A stretch of 64,000 bases of DNA, taken from assembly GCA_947499095.1 (NCBI GenBank), contig CANMMR010000004.1:124001-188000 (forward strand), written 5' to 3'. Position numbers and translations under genes: made by a program. This document shows, in pieces, positions 9,644 to 19,103 of the stretch. The notes under the pieces were generated by a model. It worked only from the letters and a program-made list of their open reading frames with translations, had not been told where the DNA came from and made no database searches. The DNA is from an uncultured Erythrobacter sp. GTDB taxonomy: Bacteria > Pseudomonadota > Alphaproteobacteria > Sphingomonadales > Sphingomonadaceae. Positions within the stretch are counted from its first letter, which is position 1, and each line of letters starts with the position of its first letter.

Positions 9644-10097
9644 CAGTCGCCTTCACGATCTTGCCCGGATTTGCCGGCGGCTCTCCCTTGGGCAGCGCAT
9701 CGACGTGTTCCATGCCGCTCTCGACCTGGCCCCAGACGGTGTACTGGCCGTCAAGGAATTCGGCGTCGTCGAAGCAGATGAAGAACTGGCTGTTGGCGCT
9801 GTCGGGCACCTGGGTGCGCGCCATCGAGCAGGTGCCGCGGGTGTGCGGTTCGCTGTTGAATTCCGCCTTGAGGTCGGGCTTCTCGCTGCCGGACATGCCG
9901 GTGCCGGTCGGATCGCCGCCCTGCGCCATGAAGCCGGGGATCACGCGGTGGAAGACCACGCCGTCGTAAAAGCCTTCGTTGGCGAGCGTCGTGATGCGTT
10001 CGACATGGTTCGGCGCAAGGTCGGGGCGCAGCTTGATTAACACGTCCTTGTTCTCGCCGTCGCCGGTGTCGAGGGTGAAGGTCAACTTGTCGGCCAT
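9636..10097 (-). CDS. cyclophilin-type peptidyl-prolyl cis-trans isomerase
   Basis: GVVFHRVIPGFMAQGGDPTGTG; SQFFICFDDAEFLDGQYTVWGQV. Confidence 0.92.
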   Translation of the reverse strand: MADKLTFTLDTGDGENKDVLIKLRPDLAPNHVERITTLANEGFYDGVVFHRVIPGFMAQGGDPTGTGMSGSEKPDLKAEFNSEPHTRGTCSMARTQVPDSANSQFFICFDDAEFLDGQYTVWGQVESGMEHVDALPKGEPPANPGKIVKATVG

Positions 10098-10191
10098 TGT
10101 TCGTCTCCTGTATTTCGGTTGGCGCCTCCCTAGCAAACGCAGCGCCTGTGTCACGGCTTGCTTTTCGGTAGCCTGTGCCTAGAGCGAGCGC

Positions 10192-11640
10192 ATGAGCGAG
10201 AGCGACCGCCCCCTCGATGAAGACGGCTTCCTGCTGGCGCGCGAGCCGGAGGAGGAGGCGCGCCCGGACGACCGCATCGACGACGAGCGGATGGACGAGG
10301 AGAACACGCTCAAGAAGGAATATGTCGAAAGCGTCGAGGAAGCGCTGGACGAAGGCGACACGGCGCGCGTCTACGACCTCGTCGAGCCGCTCCACCCCGC
10401 CGACATCGCCGACCTTCTCGAGCTGTTCGAGCGCGAGGAACGCTACCAGCTGGCTGAGGCGATCACCGATTTGATGACGTCGGACGTGGTCGCCGAGCTC
10501 AACGACTACGTTCGCGAGGACATGATGGAAGCGCTGCCGCCCGAGGCAGTGGCGCAGATCGTCGACCAGCTGGAAACCGACGATGCCGTCCAGCTGATCG
10601 AGGATCTCGACGAAGCCGACCAGCGCGCCATCCTGGCCGAGGTGGAGCTGGAAGACCGGATCGCGATCCAGTCCGCCCTCTCCTATCCGGAGGAAACCGC
10701 CGGCCGCCTCATGAGCCGCGACCTCGTGGCGGTGCCGGAACACCTGACCGTCGGCGATCTGATCGATTATCTGCGCGACGGGCGCGAGCTGCCGGACGAA
10801 TTCTACGAAATCTTCGTCGTGGACGAGAAGCACCACCCGGTCGGCACCTGTGCGCTCAGCTGGGTGCTGCGCGCGCCCCGCGCCATCGCGCTGGCCGATG
10901 TAATGAAGCGCGACCAGACGCTGATCCCCGTCATGCTCGACCAGGAAGAGGTCGGCCTGATGTTCCAGAAGTACAACCTCATCAGCGCCGCTGTGGTGGA
11001 CGACGACGGGCGACTGGTCGGCCAGATGACGGTGGACGACGTGGTCCACATCATCTCCGAAGAAGCGGGCGAGGACGCCCTGCTGATGAGCGGCGCGGGC
11101 GAAGGCGACATCAACGAGCCGATCCGCGAGGCATACTCGGCCCGCGTACGCTGGCTGGTCGCGAACCTCGGCACCGCGCTGGTGGCATCGCTGATCATCG
11201 CGCTGTTCGGCGCGGCAATCGAGAAACTGGTCGCGCTGGCCGTGCTGATGCCGATCGTCGCCAGTATCGGCGGCAATGCGGGCACCCAGACCATGGCGGT
11301 GACCGTACGCGCCATCGCCACCAACCAGCTCACCCGCAGCAACACCCGGCGCATCTTGTGGCGCGAGATGCGCGTGGCCATGCTCAACGGCGCGACCATC
11401 GCCGTGCTGATCGGAGCGGCGACGGCGGCGATCTTCACGCCGTTGCTTGGCGTCGTGATTGCACTCGCCATGGTGATCAACGTGGCGGTTGCGGGGCTCG
11501 CAGGCGTGCTTGTGCCGGTGGCCTTCGAACGGCTCGACCAGGACCCGGCCGTGGCGAGCAGCGTGTTCGTGACGATGATCACGGATTCGATGGGCTTCTT
11601 CGCCTTCCTCGGCCTGGCTGTCGCGCTGGGGGTAGTTTGA
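10192..11640 (+). CDS. mgtE: magnesium transporter MgtE
   Basis: MgtE N domain (LVEPLHPADIADLLE), CBS pair, MPIVASIGGNAGTQT transmembrane motif. Confidence 0.93.
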   Translation: MSESDRPLDEDGFLLAREPEEEARPDDRIDDERMDEENTLKKEYVESVEEALDEGDTARVYDLVEPLHPADIADLLELFEREERYQLAEAITDLMTSDVVAELNDYVREDMMEALPPEAVAQIVDQLETDDAVQLIEDLDEADQRAILAEVELEDRIAIQSALSYPEETAGRLMSRDLVAVPEHLTVGDLIDYLRDGRELPDEFYEIFVVDEKHHPVGTCALSWVLRAPRAIALADVMKRDQTLIPVMLDQEEVGLMFQKYNLISAAVVDDDGRLVGQMTVDDVVHIISEEAGEDALLMSGAGEGDINEPIREAYSARVRWLVANLGTALVASLIIALFGAAIEKLVALAVLMPIVASIGGNAGTQTMAVTVRAIATNQLTRSNTRRILWREMRVAMLNGATIAVLIGAATAAIFTPLLGVVIALAMVINVAVAGLAGVLVPVAFERLDQDPAVASSVFVTMITDSMGFFAFLGLAVALGVV

Positions 11641-11670
11641 ATTGGCGGGCGCGCGCCCTACATCCTCCCC

Positions 11671-12060
11671 ATGCCGCTCCACCTGACCAAGATCGCTTTC
11701 GGTGCGCAATCCTATAACGATATCGAAAGCTGGTACGCGCAGCGGCGCAGTCCGAACCTGACCACCCGCTATCGCCCGACCAAGTGGGAGCAATGCATCG
11801 GCGGCTCGCTCTACTGGATCCACCAGCACAGCATCGTCGCGCGCAGCGAAATCCTCGGTTTCAGCGAGACGAAGACGGGGCGCTGGTCGATCGACCTCAA
11901 GCCCGAACTCGTCCGCGTCTACCCGCGCCCCAAGCGCGCCCATCAGGGCTGGCGCTATCTCAAGGGCGAACCGCCGCGCGATCTGGAAGAGGGTGAGGAT
12001 ATCGGCGACGCCCTGCCAGGCAAGCTCGCCGGAAAGCTGGAACGGCTCGGCTTGATCTAA
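11671..12060 (+). CDS. DUF1489 family protein
   Basis: LTKIAFGAQSYNDIESWYAQR...GGSLYWIHQHSIVARSEILGF matches recalled DUF1489 pattern. Confidence 0.75.
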   Translation: MPLHLTKIAFGAQSYNDIESWYAQRRSPNLTTRYRPTKWEQCIGGSLYWIHQHSIVARSEILGFSETKTGRWSIDLKPELVRVYPRPKRAHQGWRYLKGEPPRDLEEGEDIGDALPGKLAGKLERLGLI

Positions 12061-12149
12061 GGGCCTGCCTGCCACTCCGTTGGAACGGCTTACTCGATAA
12101 GTTGTTGATTGCCCGTCGCCCGGACAATTTCACCCGGCGCCAGGGGAGT

Positions 12150-12290
12150 ATGACAATGAAAAAACGTGTCCTGACCATTTTCGCATTTGCCGCCGCCGCG
12201 CTGCTTTCGGCCTGCAACACCGTCGACGGTATCGGTGAAGACGTCGAATCCGTGGGCGACTGCGCCGACGGTGTGGAAGGCAACTGCTGA
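12150..12290 (+). CDS. entericidin A/B-like small lipoprotein
   Basis: MTMKKRVLTIFAFAAAALLSACNTVDGIGEDVESVGDC: lipobox LLSAC and CNTxxGxGxD motif. Confidence 0.8.
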   Translation: MTMKKRVLTIFAFAAAALLSACNTVDGIGEDVESVGDCADGVEGNC

Positions 12291-12427
12291 CCACCGGCGA
12301 CAAGCCAATGTAATTCGATGGCGCTGCCCCCGCGGGTGGCGCCATCGTCGTCTCGGGGTCCATCGCGCTAGTGGCTCCGCGGAACTAGCCGCCCTTCCCG
12401 ACCATTGGTTCCGTGAAGGAGATACAC

Positions 12428-12670
12428 ATGCCCGAACGTCAATCCAAGCATCCCGACAACGACTATATCGACGAACTGACCGAAAACCCCACGCCGAGCC
12501 AGCAAGGCTCCGCAGGCGGCGAAGTCAATCGCCGTGTCGGCAAGCGGGGTGAGGAAAACAGCGCCAAGGATCCCGCCAATCGCGAACCGGAAGTCGGCTC
12601 GGACAATCCGCAGCAGGATGCGCAGAAGGGCGACAAGACCCTTGCCGCGATGCAGGATTCGCGCGGCTGA
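12428..12670 (+). CDS. small hydrophilic hypothetical protein
   Basis: 80-aa ORF, polar/charged, ATG preceded by gaaggaga RBS-like sequence. Confidence 0.55.
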   Translation: MPERQSKHPDNDYIDELTENPTPSQQGSAGGEVNRRVGKRGEENSAKDPANREPEVGSDNPQQDAQKGDKTLAAMQDSRG

Positions 12671-12693
12671 TCGGCCGGACAATTCGAAGACAA

Positions 12694-12721
12694 GCGCCCC
12701 GCCGGACCGGTGGGGCGTTTT
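12694..12721. terminator. terminator-like hairpin between convergent genes
   Basis: CGCCCCgCCGGacCGGtGGGGCG followed by TTTT. Confidence 0.75.
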
Positions 12722-12724
12722 CGT

Positions 12725-13408
12725 TCAGGCGGGCACTTTCTCCGCCACGCGCCGCAGAGCGTTCACATAGGCTTCGGGCGGCTGCGCACCGGGGATCATG
12801 AACTTGTTCTCAACGATCATCGCGGGCACGCCGGTGATATTCAGATCCCAGGCCGCAAGTTCTTCGGCGCGGGTCTTGTGGGCGATTTCCTCGCTGACGA
12901 GCGCTGCTTCCGCCGCCGCGCGGTCGAGGCCGACGCTCTCCGCGATGTCGAGCAGAACCGGCTCCTCGCCGATATTGCGACGCTCGTTGAAATGCGCCTT
13001 GAACAGCGCGAGTTTCAGCTCGGTCTGCTTCTCGGGACGGTGCTCCTCGCCCGCCCAGGTCAGCAGCTTGTGCGCGGCGAAGGTGTTACACATCATCGCC
13101 TCGGGTGCCGGATCGGAGCCCTCGTAATCGAGCGATACGCCCGCCGTCTCGGCCGCTTCGCGCATGCGGCCCTGCACGGCGCGCGACTGCTCGGGCGTCG
13201 AACCGTATTTGCGTGCGATATGAGCGGTGCGCTCTTCGCCCTCGGCAGGCATGTCGGGATTAAGCTCGAACGCATGCCAGCGAATGTCCGCTGCGATCTC
13301 GCCATCCAGCTGCTCGAGACCCTTTTGCAGATTGCCCCAGCCGACCAGGCACCAGGGGCACATCACGTCGGACCAGATATCGATCCGCAGGGTTCTCGGT
13401 TCGCTCAT
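12725..13408 (-). CDS. DsbA family oxidoreductase (FrnE-like)
   Basis: IDIWSDVMCPWCLVGWGNLQKGL; GVPAMIVENKFMIPGAQ. Confidence 0.9.
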   Translation of the reverse strand: MSEPRTLRIDIWSDVMCPWCLVGWGNLQKGLEQLDGEIAADIRWHAFELNPDMPAEGEERTAHIARKYGSTPEQSRAVQGRMREAAETAGVSLDYEGSDPAPEAMMCNTFAAHKLLTWAGEEHRPEKQTELKLALFKAHFNERRNIGEEPVLLDIAESVGLDRAAAEAALVSEEIAHKTRAEELAAWDLNITGVPAMIVENKFMIPGAQPPEAYVNALRRVAEKVPA

Positions 13409-14262
13409 TGCTTTACCCACCATTCCATCAGGTGATGCGCGATAGCATGGCGCGGCGGGCAGCGGAACGGGCCGTTCCCGGCAAGCGCCGCCTCGACATC
13501 GGCGCGGGTGAAGAATTCGATCTCCGCCATCTCGGTCTCGTCGATGGTGAGATCGTCGCTGTCGGTATGGCTGTGGCAGCCGATCATCAGCTGGCTGGGG
13601 AAAGGCCATGGCTGGCTGGCGACGTAGCTGACGTCGCGCACTGCCACTCCCGCTTCTTCCAGCACCTCGCGGGCGACAGCCTCCTCGATACTCTCGCCGG
13701 GTTCTACGAAGCCGGCGAGCGCGGAGAAGCTGCCTTCGGGCCAGCCGAGCCCGCGCCCGAGCATCAGATGCCCCTCGAACTCGACCAGCATGATCGTGAC
13801 CGGATCGGTGCGCGGGAAATGGCTTGCGCCGCAATTCGTGCAGTCGCGCTGCCACCCGCCCTTGGCCAGCTTCGTGTCGCCGCCGCATTGCGCGCAGAAA
13901 CGATGGCGGGCGTGCCAATCGGTCAGGCTGCGCGCGCCGCCGTAGAGCGCGAGGTCGTCGGGCGAGAGCGTCGCCATCAGTGACCAGAGTTGCGGGTTGG
14001 CCATGCGCGGCCGGGAGTCGCCGCGCGGCGGAACCGCGGCGAAGCAGGCCTTACCCTCGTCGAGGCCGAGGAAACACAATTCCGCATCCTCTGGCGCGTC
14101 GGCCAGCGTGCCCCAGCCGAGCCGCCCCTCGTCGTCTAGCGCGGGCATCAGTCCGTCGAGCGCGAGCAACCGCGCCTTCCAGTTCATATACCCTGCCAGC
14201 CGCTCCGGATCGGCGCGGACGTGGTCCGCGCGGTCTATACGCGAGCCGGTGAAGGCGATCAA
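13405..14262 (-). CDS. nudC: NAD(+) diphosphatase, NUDIX with zinc ribbon (start approximate)
   Basis: FCAQCGG...RDCTNCG zinc ribbon plus NUDIX box GFVEPGESIEEAVAREVLEEAGV; the ORF track fuses it with upstream frame. Confidence 0.88.
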   Translation of the reverse strand: MIAFTGSRIDRADHVRADPERLAGYMNWKARLLALDGLMPALDDEGRLGWGTLADAPEDAELCFLGLDEGKACFAAVPPRGDSRPRMANPQLWSLMATLSPDDLALYGGARSLTDWHARHRFCAQCGGDTKLAKGGWQRDCTNCGASHFPRTDPVTIMLVEFEGHLMLGRGLGWPEGSFSALAGFVEPGESIEEAVAREVLEEAGVAVRDVSYVASQPWPFPSQLMIGCHSHTDSDDLTIDETEMAEIEFFTRADVEAALAGNGPFRCPPRHAIAHHLMEWWVKQ

Positions 14263-15587
14263 AGCGCCTCTCCCGCTCCTTGCCGTGCTGCCTGCATGGT
14301 GGCGAGATCGGCCATCACGGCCTTGGGGAATTCCGCGTGAATCGGATAGGCCTCGGACGGCATGTACTGCGTCATCAGTGTGCCGCGCAGGCCCGCGGCG
14401 AAGTTGACGAAGCCGACCGTGCCGGCCGCGCCGCCCCAACCATAGCTGCCGTCGGACACCCGCCCGCCTGCGCCGAAGCCCTGTCCTTCGACCCAGGTGT
14501 TCTCGGTCGTCGCGGTTTCCGGAAGCAGGTTCGATGTGCCGAGCCTGACGGCCGCCTCGCTCATCACGCGCTTTCCGTCGATCGCGCCGTAGCCAAGCAA
14601 CATGCGCAGGAAGCGGTCGTAGTCGCGGCTGGAGGAAACCAGCCCTGCCCCGCCGAAGGGGAACGCCGGCTTGTCGAGATAGATCGACGCTCTGGCCGGG
14701 TCTATCGGCAGCGGCGTGTTGTTGAGAATGCCGTAATTGGTTGTGAAGCGGTCCACCTCGCTCTCCGGCACGGTGAAAAAGGTGCTGTCCATGCCGGTCG
14801 GCTCGAAGATTCGCTCCTTCAGGAAAGCATCGAACGCCATTCCGCAGGCGACCTCGATCACCCGGCCCATGAGGTCGAGGCCGACCGAATAGCTCCATTT
14901 GGTGCCGGGCTGGAGGACCAGCGGCAGTTCGGCAAGCCGGTCGGCGAACACATCGAGACCTTCCACCGCCTGCGCACGCCCGATGCCGGGGATCGGCATG
15001 CGGCTGACCTGCCCGGGCACGAGGCCGCGCTGCTCGTAAGCCTTGGTGATCGGTCCCTTTTGGACGATGCCGTAGCCGAGACCTGCCGTGTGGGTGAGCA
15101 GGTGGCGCACCGTGATCGGCCGCTCCGCCGGAACGACATCCTCGATCGAGCCGTCATAGGACTTCTGCACCTGAATGTTCGCGTAGGCGGGCAGCAGTTC
15201 GGCGATCGGCTGGTCGAGGCCGAGACGGCCTTCATCCACCAGCATCATCGCGGCCATGCCGGTCACCGGCTTGGTCATCGAATAGATGCGATACAAGCTG
15301 TCTGGATCGACCTGCGTCGGACTGCCCAATGCCAGCGTTCCGCGCGCAATGGTGAGCGGGTCGCGCTGGCCCCAGCCGAGCGTCGCGACCATGTTCGCGA
15401 CCTTGCGCGAGCCGACATATTTATCGACCATCGCCTCGACATTCGTCCACGTTGCAGCCGGAGTGCGCGCAAACGCCTGGCGGCCCATCGGCACGGCCGC
15501 CAGCGCGGCGCTCGCGGTCAGCCAGGCACCGCCACGCAATAGCGAGCGGCGGGAAATCTGCGGGATGTCGAATTCGCGGTATGCCAT
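14259..15587 (-). CDS. serine hydrolase (class C beta-lactamase-like), Tat-type signal
   Basis: RRSLLRGG twin-arginine N-terminus; SMTK catalytic motif. Confidence 0.87.
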   Translation of the reverse strand: MAYREFDIPQISRRSLLRGGAWLTASAALAAVPMGRQAFARTPAATWTNVEAMVDKYVGSRKVANMVATLGWGQRDPLTIARGTLALGSPTQVDPDSLYRIYSMTKPVTGMAAMMLVDEGRLGLDQPIAELLPAYANIQVQKSYDGSIEDVVPAERPITVRHLLTHTAGLGYGIVQKGPITKAYEQRGLVPGQVSRMPIPGIGRAQAVEGLDVFADRLAELPLVLQPGTKWSYSVGLDLMGRVIEVACGMAFDAFLKERIFEPTGMDSTFFTVPESEVDRFTTNYGILNNTPLPIDPARASIYLDKPAFPFGGAGLVSSSRDYDRFLRMLLGYGAIDGKRVMSEAAVRLGTSNLLPETATTENTWVEGQGFGAGGRVSDGSYGWGGAAGTVGFVNFAAGLRGTLMTQYMPSEAYPIHAEFPKAVMADLATMQAARQGAGEAL

Positions 15588-15696
15588 GAAAATCCTCTCC
15601 GGTCGGGTCGCCCGGCTATGTGCGGGACCATAGCTGAACGGTCAATTGCGAATTGAAACGCTTGATTATGAGCGCTGTCCTAACCATATAAGACAC

Positions 15697-15918
15697 ATGC
15701 TGAACATCCTCTCGTTCCTCTTCGGCCTCGTCTCGCTCGTCATCGTCATTCCGGCGACCATTCCCTTCCTCGGCGCGCTGAACTGGCTCGCCTTGCCGCT
15801 GATCGTGATCGGCATCATCGTGGGGCAGCTGTCGTCGAGCAATTCGGGGCGCAACTTCAACCTGATCGTGCTGCTGGTCGCCGTCATCCGGCTGAGCCTG
15901 GGCGGCGGAATCTTTTAG
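15697..15918 (+). CDS. small hypothetical membrane protein
   Basis: Short ORF MLNILSFLFGLVSLVIVIPATIPFLGALNWLALPLIVIGIIVG, hydrophobic. Confidence 0.6.
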   Translation: MLNILSFLFGLVSLVIVIPATIPFLGALNWLALPLIVIGIIVGQLSSSNSGRNFNLIVLLVAVIRLSLGGGIF

Positions 15919-16943
15919 GCCAGCGCCAGCTGCGCGGCCTTGGCGAACAGCGTCGGCAAGCCGGCCTCGTCGAGCTTGTCGAGCGGCCACCACTCGCCCT
16001 CGCCCAGCGGCGCACCGTGCCTCTGAACCGAGAGTTCGAGATCGAAATGCGTGAAGCCGTGGCGCACGAGACCGAGCGGTTCGCCGGCCGGTCCGCCCTC
16101 CCCGTCGCCGCGTGCGCTCCAGCCATCGTCGGGCAGTGCGCGCATCCCGCCGAGCATCCCGGTGCCCTCGCGCCGCACGAGCCAGACCGCATCGTCGCGC
16201 TCGATCCACCACGTGCGGCCCTTGCGTAGCGGCTTGGCCTTCTTCGGCGCCTTCACCGGCAAACGGGCCGGATCGCCGGCCTTCCTGCCTTCGCATTCGT
16301 CCGCCAGCGGGCACAGCAGGCACTTCGGGTCACGCGCCGTGCAGATCGACGAGCCCAGATCCATCATCGCCTGCGCGAAATCGCCAGCACGCTCATCGGG
16401 CGTGATCATGTCCGCCTTCGCAAGGATCGCCTTGCGCGCGCCGGGCAGAGGCTCATCGATGGCAAACAACCGCGCGACCACCCGTTCCACATTCGCATCG
16501 ACCACCACCGCCCGCTGTGCGAAAGCAATCGCGGCGACGGCGGCGGCAGTGTAGTCGCCCAAACCGGGCAGTTTGCGCAATTCTTTCTCGCTGGAGGGAA
16601 ACGCTCCCATGTCCGCCACTGCGCGGGCGCATTTCACCAGATTGCGGGCGCGCGAGTAATAGCCCAGCCCCGCCCATGCCGCCATGACGTCTTCCTCCGG
16701 CGCAGCTGCCAGCGCTTCGACCGTCGGCCACCGTTCGGTGAATACGGCAAAGTAAGGCTTCACGGCAGCCACCGTAGTCTGCTGCAGCATCACCTCGGAC
16801 AGCCACACGCGATAGGGCTCGGGCGCAGGCGTCCCGGGCGGCGCGCGCCACGGTAGATCGCGGGCATGGCGATCGTACCAGTCGAGCAAAGTTTCGGAGA
16901 CAGTGGCGGCCACGCCACGCCTATGGCATGGCGGCAGGTGCAA
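15915..16943 (-). CDS. mutY: A/G-specific adenine glycosylase
   Basis: VWLSEVMLQQTTVAAVKPYF; LPGLGDYTAAAVAAIAF; CTARDPKCLLCPLADEC Fe-S motif. Confidence 0.93.
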   Translation of the reverse strand: MHLPPCHRRGVAATVSETLLDWYDRHARDLPWRAPPGTPAPEPYRVWLSEVMLQQTTVAAVKPYFAVFTERWPTVEALAAAPEEDVMAAWAGLGYYSRARNLVKCARAVADMGAFPSSEKELRKLPGLGDYTAAAVAAIAFAQRAVVVDANVERVVARLFAIDEPLPGARKAILAKADMITPDERAGDFAQAMMDLGSSICTARDPKCLLCPLADECEGRKAGDPARLPVKAPKKAKPLRKGRTWWIERDDAVWLVRREGTGMLGGMRALPDDGWSARGDGEGGPAGEPLGLVRHGFTHFDLELSVQRHGAPLGEGEWWPLDKLDEAGLPTLFAKAAQLALA

Positions 16944-17521
16944 TGGAACGGGACGACAGCAGAACGGGCGCTAAAAAGCCGCACGCCTCAAGCAGCGCAG
17001 CGGTAGGCGGAAAGAAACCGAAGACCTATAGCCGCCCGCGTGGCGGCGGGGCCAAGCCGATCAGCGACCTCATGCCGCAGATCGGGCGCAGCGCCTTTCG
17101 CCGCTTCGGCTTCGTCCAGAGCTCGGTCGTCAGCCGCTGGCCGGAGATCGTCGGCGACACGCATTCGCGCGTCTGCACGCCGGAGATGATCCGTTTCCCG
17201 CCCGGCGAGAAGTCCGAAGGGATCATGCACCTCGTCGTCCAGCCCGCCCACGCGCCGCTGATCCAGCAGATCCTGCCCGACATCATCGAGCGGGTGAACC
17301 GCTTCTTCGGCTACCGCGCGGTCGCCCGTATCAAGCTGCGGCAAGGTGCGGTTCAGGCGCCCCCTGCGAAGGACAAACCGAAAGCGCCGCCGTCGCTCAA
17401 GCCGATTCCGATGGAACTTGGCGACAGTCTGCGCGATATTGGCGATCCCGAACTGCGCACGGTGCTTGAATCGCTCGCGCGCGGCCTCGGGTCGCACAAC
17501 GAGGGACAAGACGACACGTGA
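16928..17521 (+). CDS. DUF721/DciA family protein
   Basis: VVSRWPEIVGDTHSRVCTPEMIRFP...; position next to mutY and DsbA-like genes. Confidence 0.75.
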   Translation: MAAGAMERDDSRTGAKKPHASSSAAVGGKKPKTYSRPRGGGAKPISDLMPQIGRSAFRRFGFVQSSVVSRWPEIVGDTHSRVCTPEMIRFPPGEKSEGIMHLVVQPAHAPLIQQILPDIIERVNRFFGYRAVARIKLRQGAVQAPPAKDKPKAPPSLKPIPMELGDSLRDIGDPELRTVLESLARGLGSHNEGQDDT

Positions 17522-18225
17522 GCAGGAAAACATCGCTTTTCGCAGGCCTCCTGGTGGCAGCGGCGAGCACATTCGCGCTCGGCGCCAGCGCGCAGGGTGG
17601 CTTGCCGGTCAAGGGCGGTAACTGGGCCGGTATGGTCGCCGAGACGTCGGGCGGCCACTTGCTCGGCAATCCGAAGGCCGAGACCAAACTGGTCGAGTAC
17701 ATGAGCTACACCTGCTCCCACTGCGCGAGTTTTGCGCGCACCGGCGACGCGGCGCTCAAGCTGCTTTATGTGCCAAGCGGGCAGATGAGCTTCGAGATCC
17801 GCCATCTGGTGCGCGATCCGGTCGACCTTACCGCCGTGCTGCTGACGCATTGCGGCGAGGCCAAGAAATTCCCCGGCAATCACGAAGCCTTCATGGCGCG
17901 TCACGATGCATGGATGGCCAAGGCGCGCAAGACCACGCAGGCGCAGCGTGCCCGCTGGCAGTTCGGCTCGCTCGGCGCGCGCTTCCAGGCCATCGCCAGC
18001 GATCTCGATTTCTACGACATCATGGAAGCGCGCGGCTACTCGCGCGTCGCGGCGGACAAGTGCCTTGCCGATGAAGCCAAAGCCAATGCCCTGGCCGAAG
18101 GATCGCGGGCCGATATCGAGGCGCACGGCATCAGCGGCACGCCCAGCTTCATGCTCAATGGCGAACTGCTGGACGGCACGCATGCCTGGGAAGACCTCCA
18201 GCCGCAGCTCGACAAGGCGCTCTGA
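17518..18225 (+). CDS. DsbA-like thioredoxin-domain protein (CSHC)
   Basis: LVEYMSYTCSHCASFARTG; signal peptide; GTPSFMLNGELL cis-Pro loop. Confidence 0.88.
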   Translation: MSRKTSLFAGLLVAAASTFALGASAQGGLPVKGGNWAGMVAETSGGHLLGNPKAETKLVEYMSYTCSHCASFARTGDAALKLLYVPSGQMSFEIRHLVRDPVDLTAVLLTHCGEAKKFPGNHEAFMARHDAWMAKARKTTQAQRARWQFGSLGARFQAIASDLDFYDIMEARGYSRVAADKCLADEAKANALAEGSRADIEAHGISGTPSFMLNGELLDGTHAWEDLQPQLDKAL

Positions 18226-18336
18226 GCGCACTTCGGCGCGGTTTTCGGGGGAAAGCCCTGTGGATACCCCCCACCGTGCCTTTCCCTGGCGGTTTCGCCT
18301 GATCTAGCCTCCGCTTTACCGACAAAGAGGATATCC

Positions 18337-19080
18337 ATGACCAAGACGTTTCGTTTCGCCCTCGCCGCCCCTCTCGCATTGGTAATGGCCGCCTGCGGTT
18401 CGGACGCTGCCGATACCGGCGGCGAGATCGAAGGCGAGGCCGTTGCTGCCGTCCCCGCGCCAGACGGGACGGAGTGGCGCGATACGGTCACGGTTACCGA
18501 CATGGACGGCTACATGATCGGCAATCCCGATGCGCCGATCAAGCTGGTCGAATACGCCTCGCTCACCTGTCCGACCTGCGCGCGCTTCGCCGCCGAGGGG
18601 ATGGAGCCGCTGATCAGCGAATATGTGAACTCGGGCCGCGTCAGCTTCGAGCTGCGCAATCAGATCCACGGTCCGCACGACCTCGCACTCGCGACCCTCG
18701 TGCGCTGCACGGCGGACGAGGCCTTCATCCCCCTGTCGGATCAGGTCTTTGCCAACCAGCAGCAGGTGCTCGGCCCTATCTTTGAAAACCAGGCGGCGGT
18801 CGAGCAGTCGCTCAGCCTCCCGCCCGAGCAGCGCCTCGTACGGCTGGCCGAAGTCGGCGGTTTCTACGATTTCTTCGCAGCGCGCGGGCTGAGCGAGGAT
18901 CAGGCGCGGGAATGCCTGGCCGACGAGCAGGCCTATACGACCATCGCCGATAACTCGACCCGCCAGTCCGAAGAATTGAACATCACCGGCACGCCGACCT
19001 TCCTCATCAACGGCACAGCGGCGGACGCCAATACCTGGGCCGCGCTGGAGCCGATCCTCCAGCGCGCCGGCGCCAGGTAA
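18337..19080 (+). CDS. DsbA-like thioredoxin-domain lipoprotein (CPTC)
   Basis: LVMAACG lipobox; LVEYASLTCPTCARFAAEG; GTPTFLINGTAAD. Confidence 0.88.
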   Translation: MTKTFRFALAAPLALVMAACGSDAADTGGEIEGEAVAAVPAPDGTEWRDTVTVTDMDGYMIGNPDAPIKLVEYASLTCPTCARFAAEGMEPLISEYVNSGRVSFELRNQIHGPHDLALATLVRCTADEAFIPLSDQVFANQQQVLGPIFENQAAVEQSLSLPPEQRLVRLAEVGGFYDFFAARGLSEDQARECLADEQAYTTIADNSTRQSEELNITGTPTFLINGTAADANTWAALEPILQRAGAR

Positions 19081-19103
19081 GGCGCGGCAGCGCGGGGGCG
19101 GGG

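Noticed and set aside
9751-12075. 774-aa minus-strand ORF
   Set aside because: High-GC shadow ORF antisense to the PPIase/mgtE/DUF1489 genes; composition biased (H/R/D/Q-rich), no recognisable family
13405-14898. 497-aa minus-strand ORF as one fused protein
   Set aside because: Only the C-terminal part (NudC) is real; the N-terminal part is an alternative frame of the serine hydrolase gene
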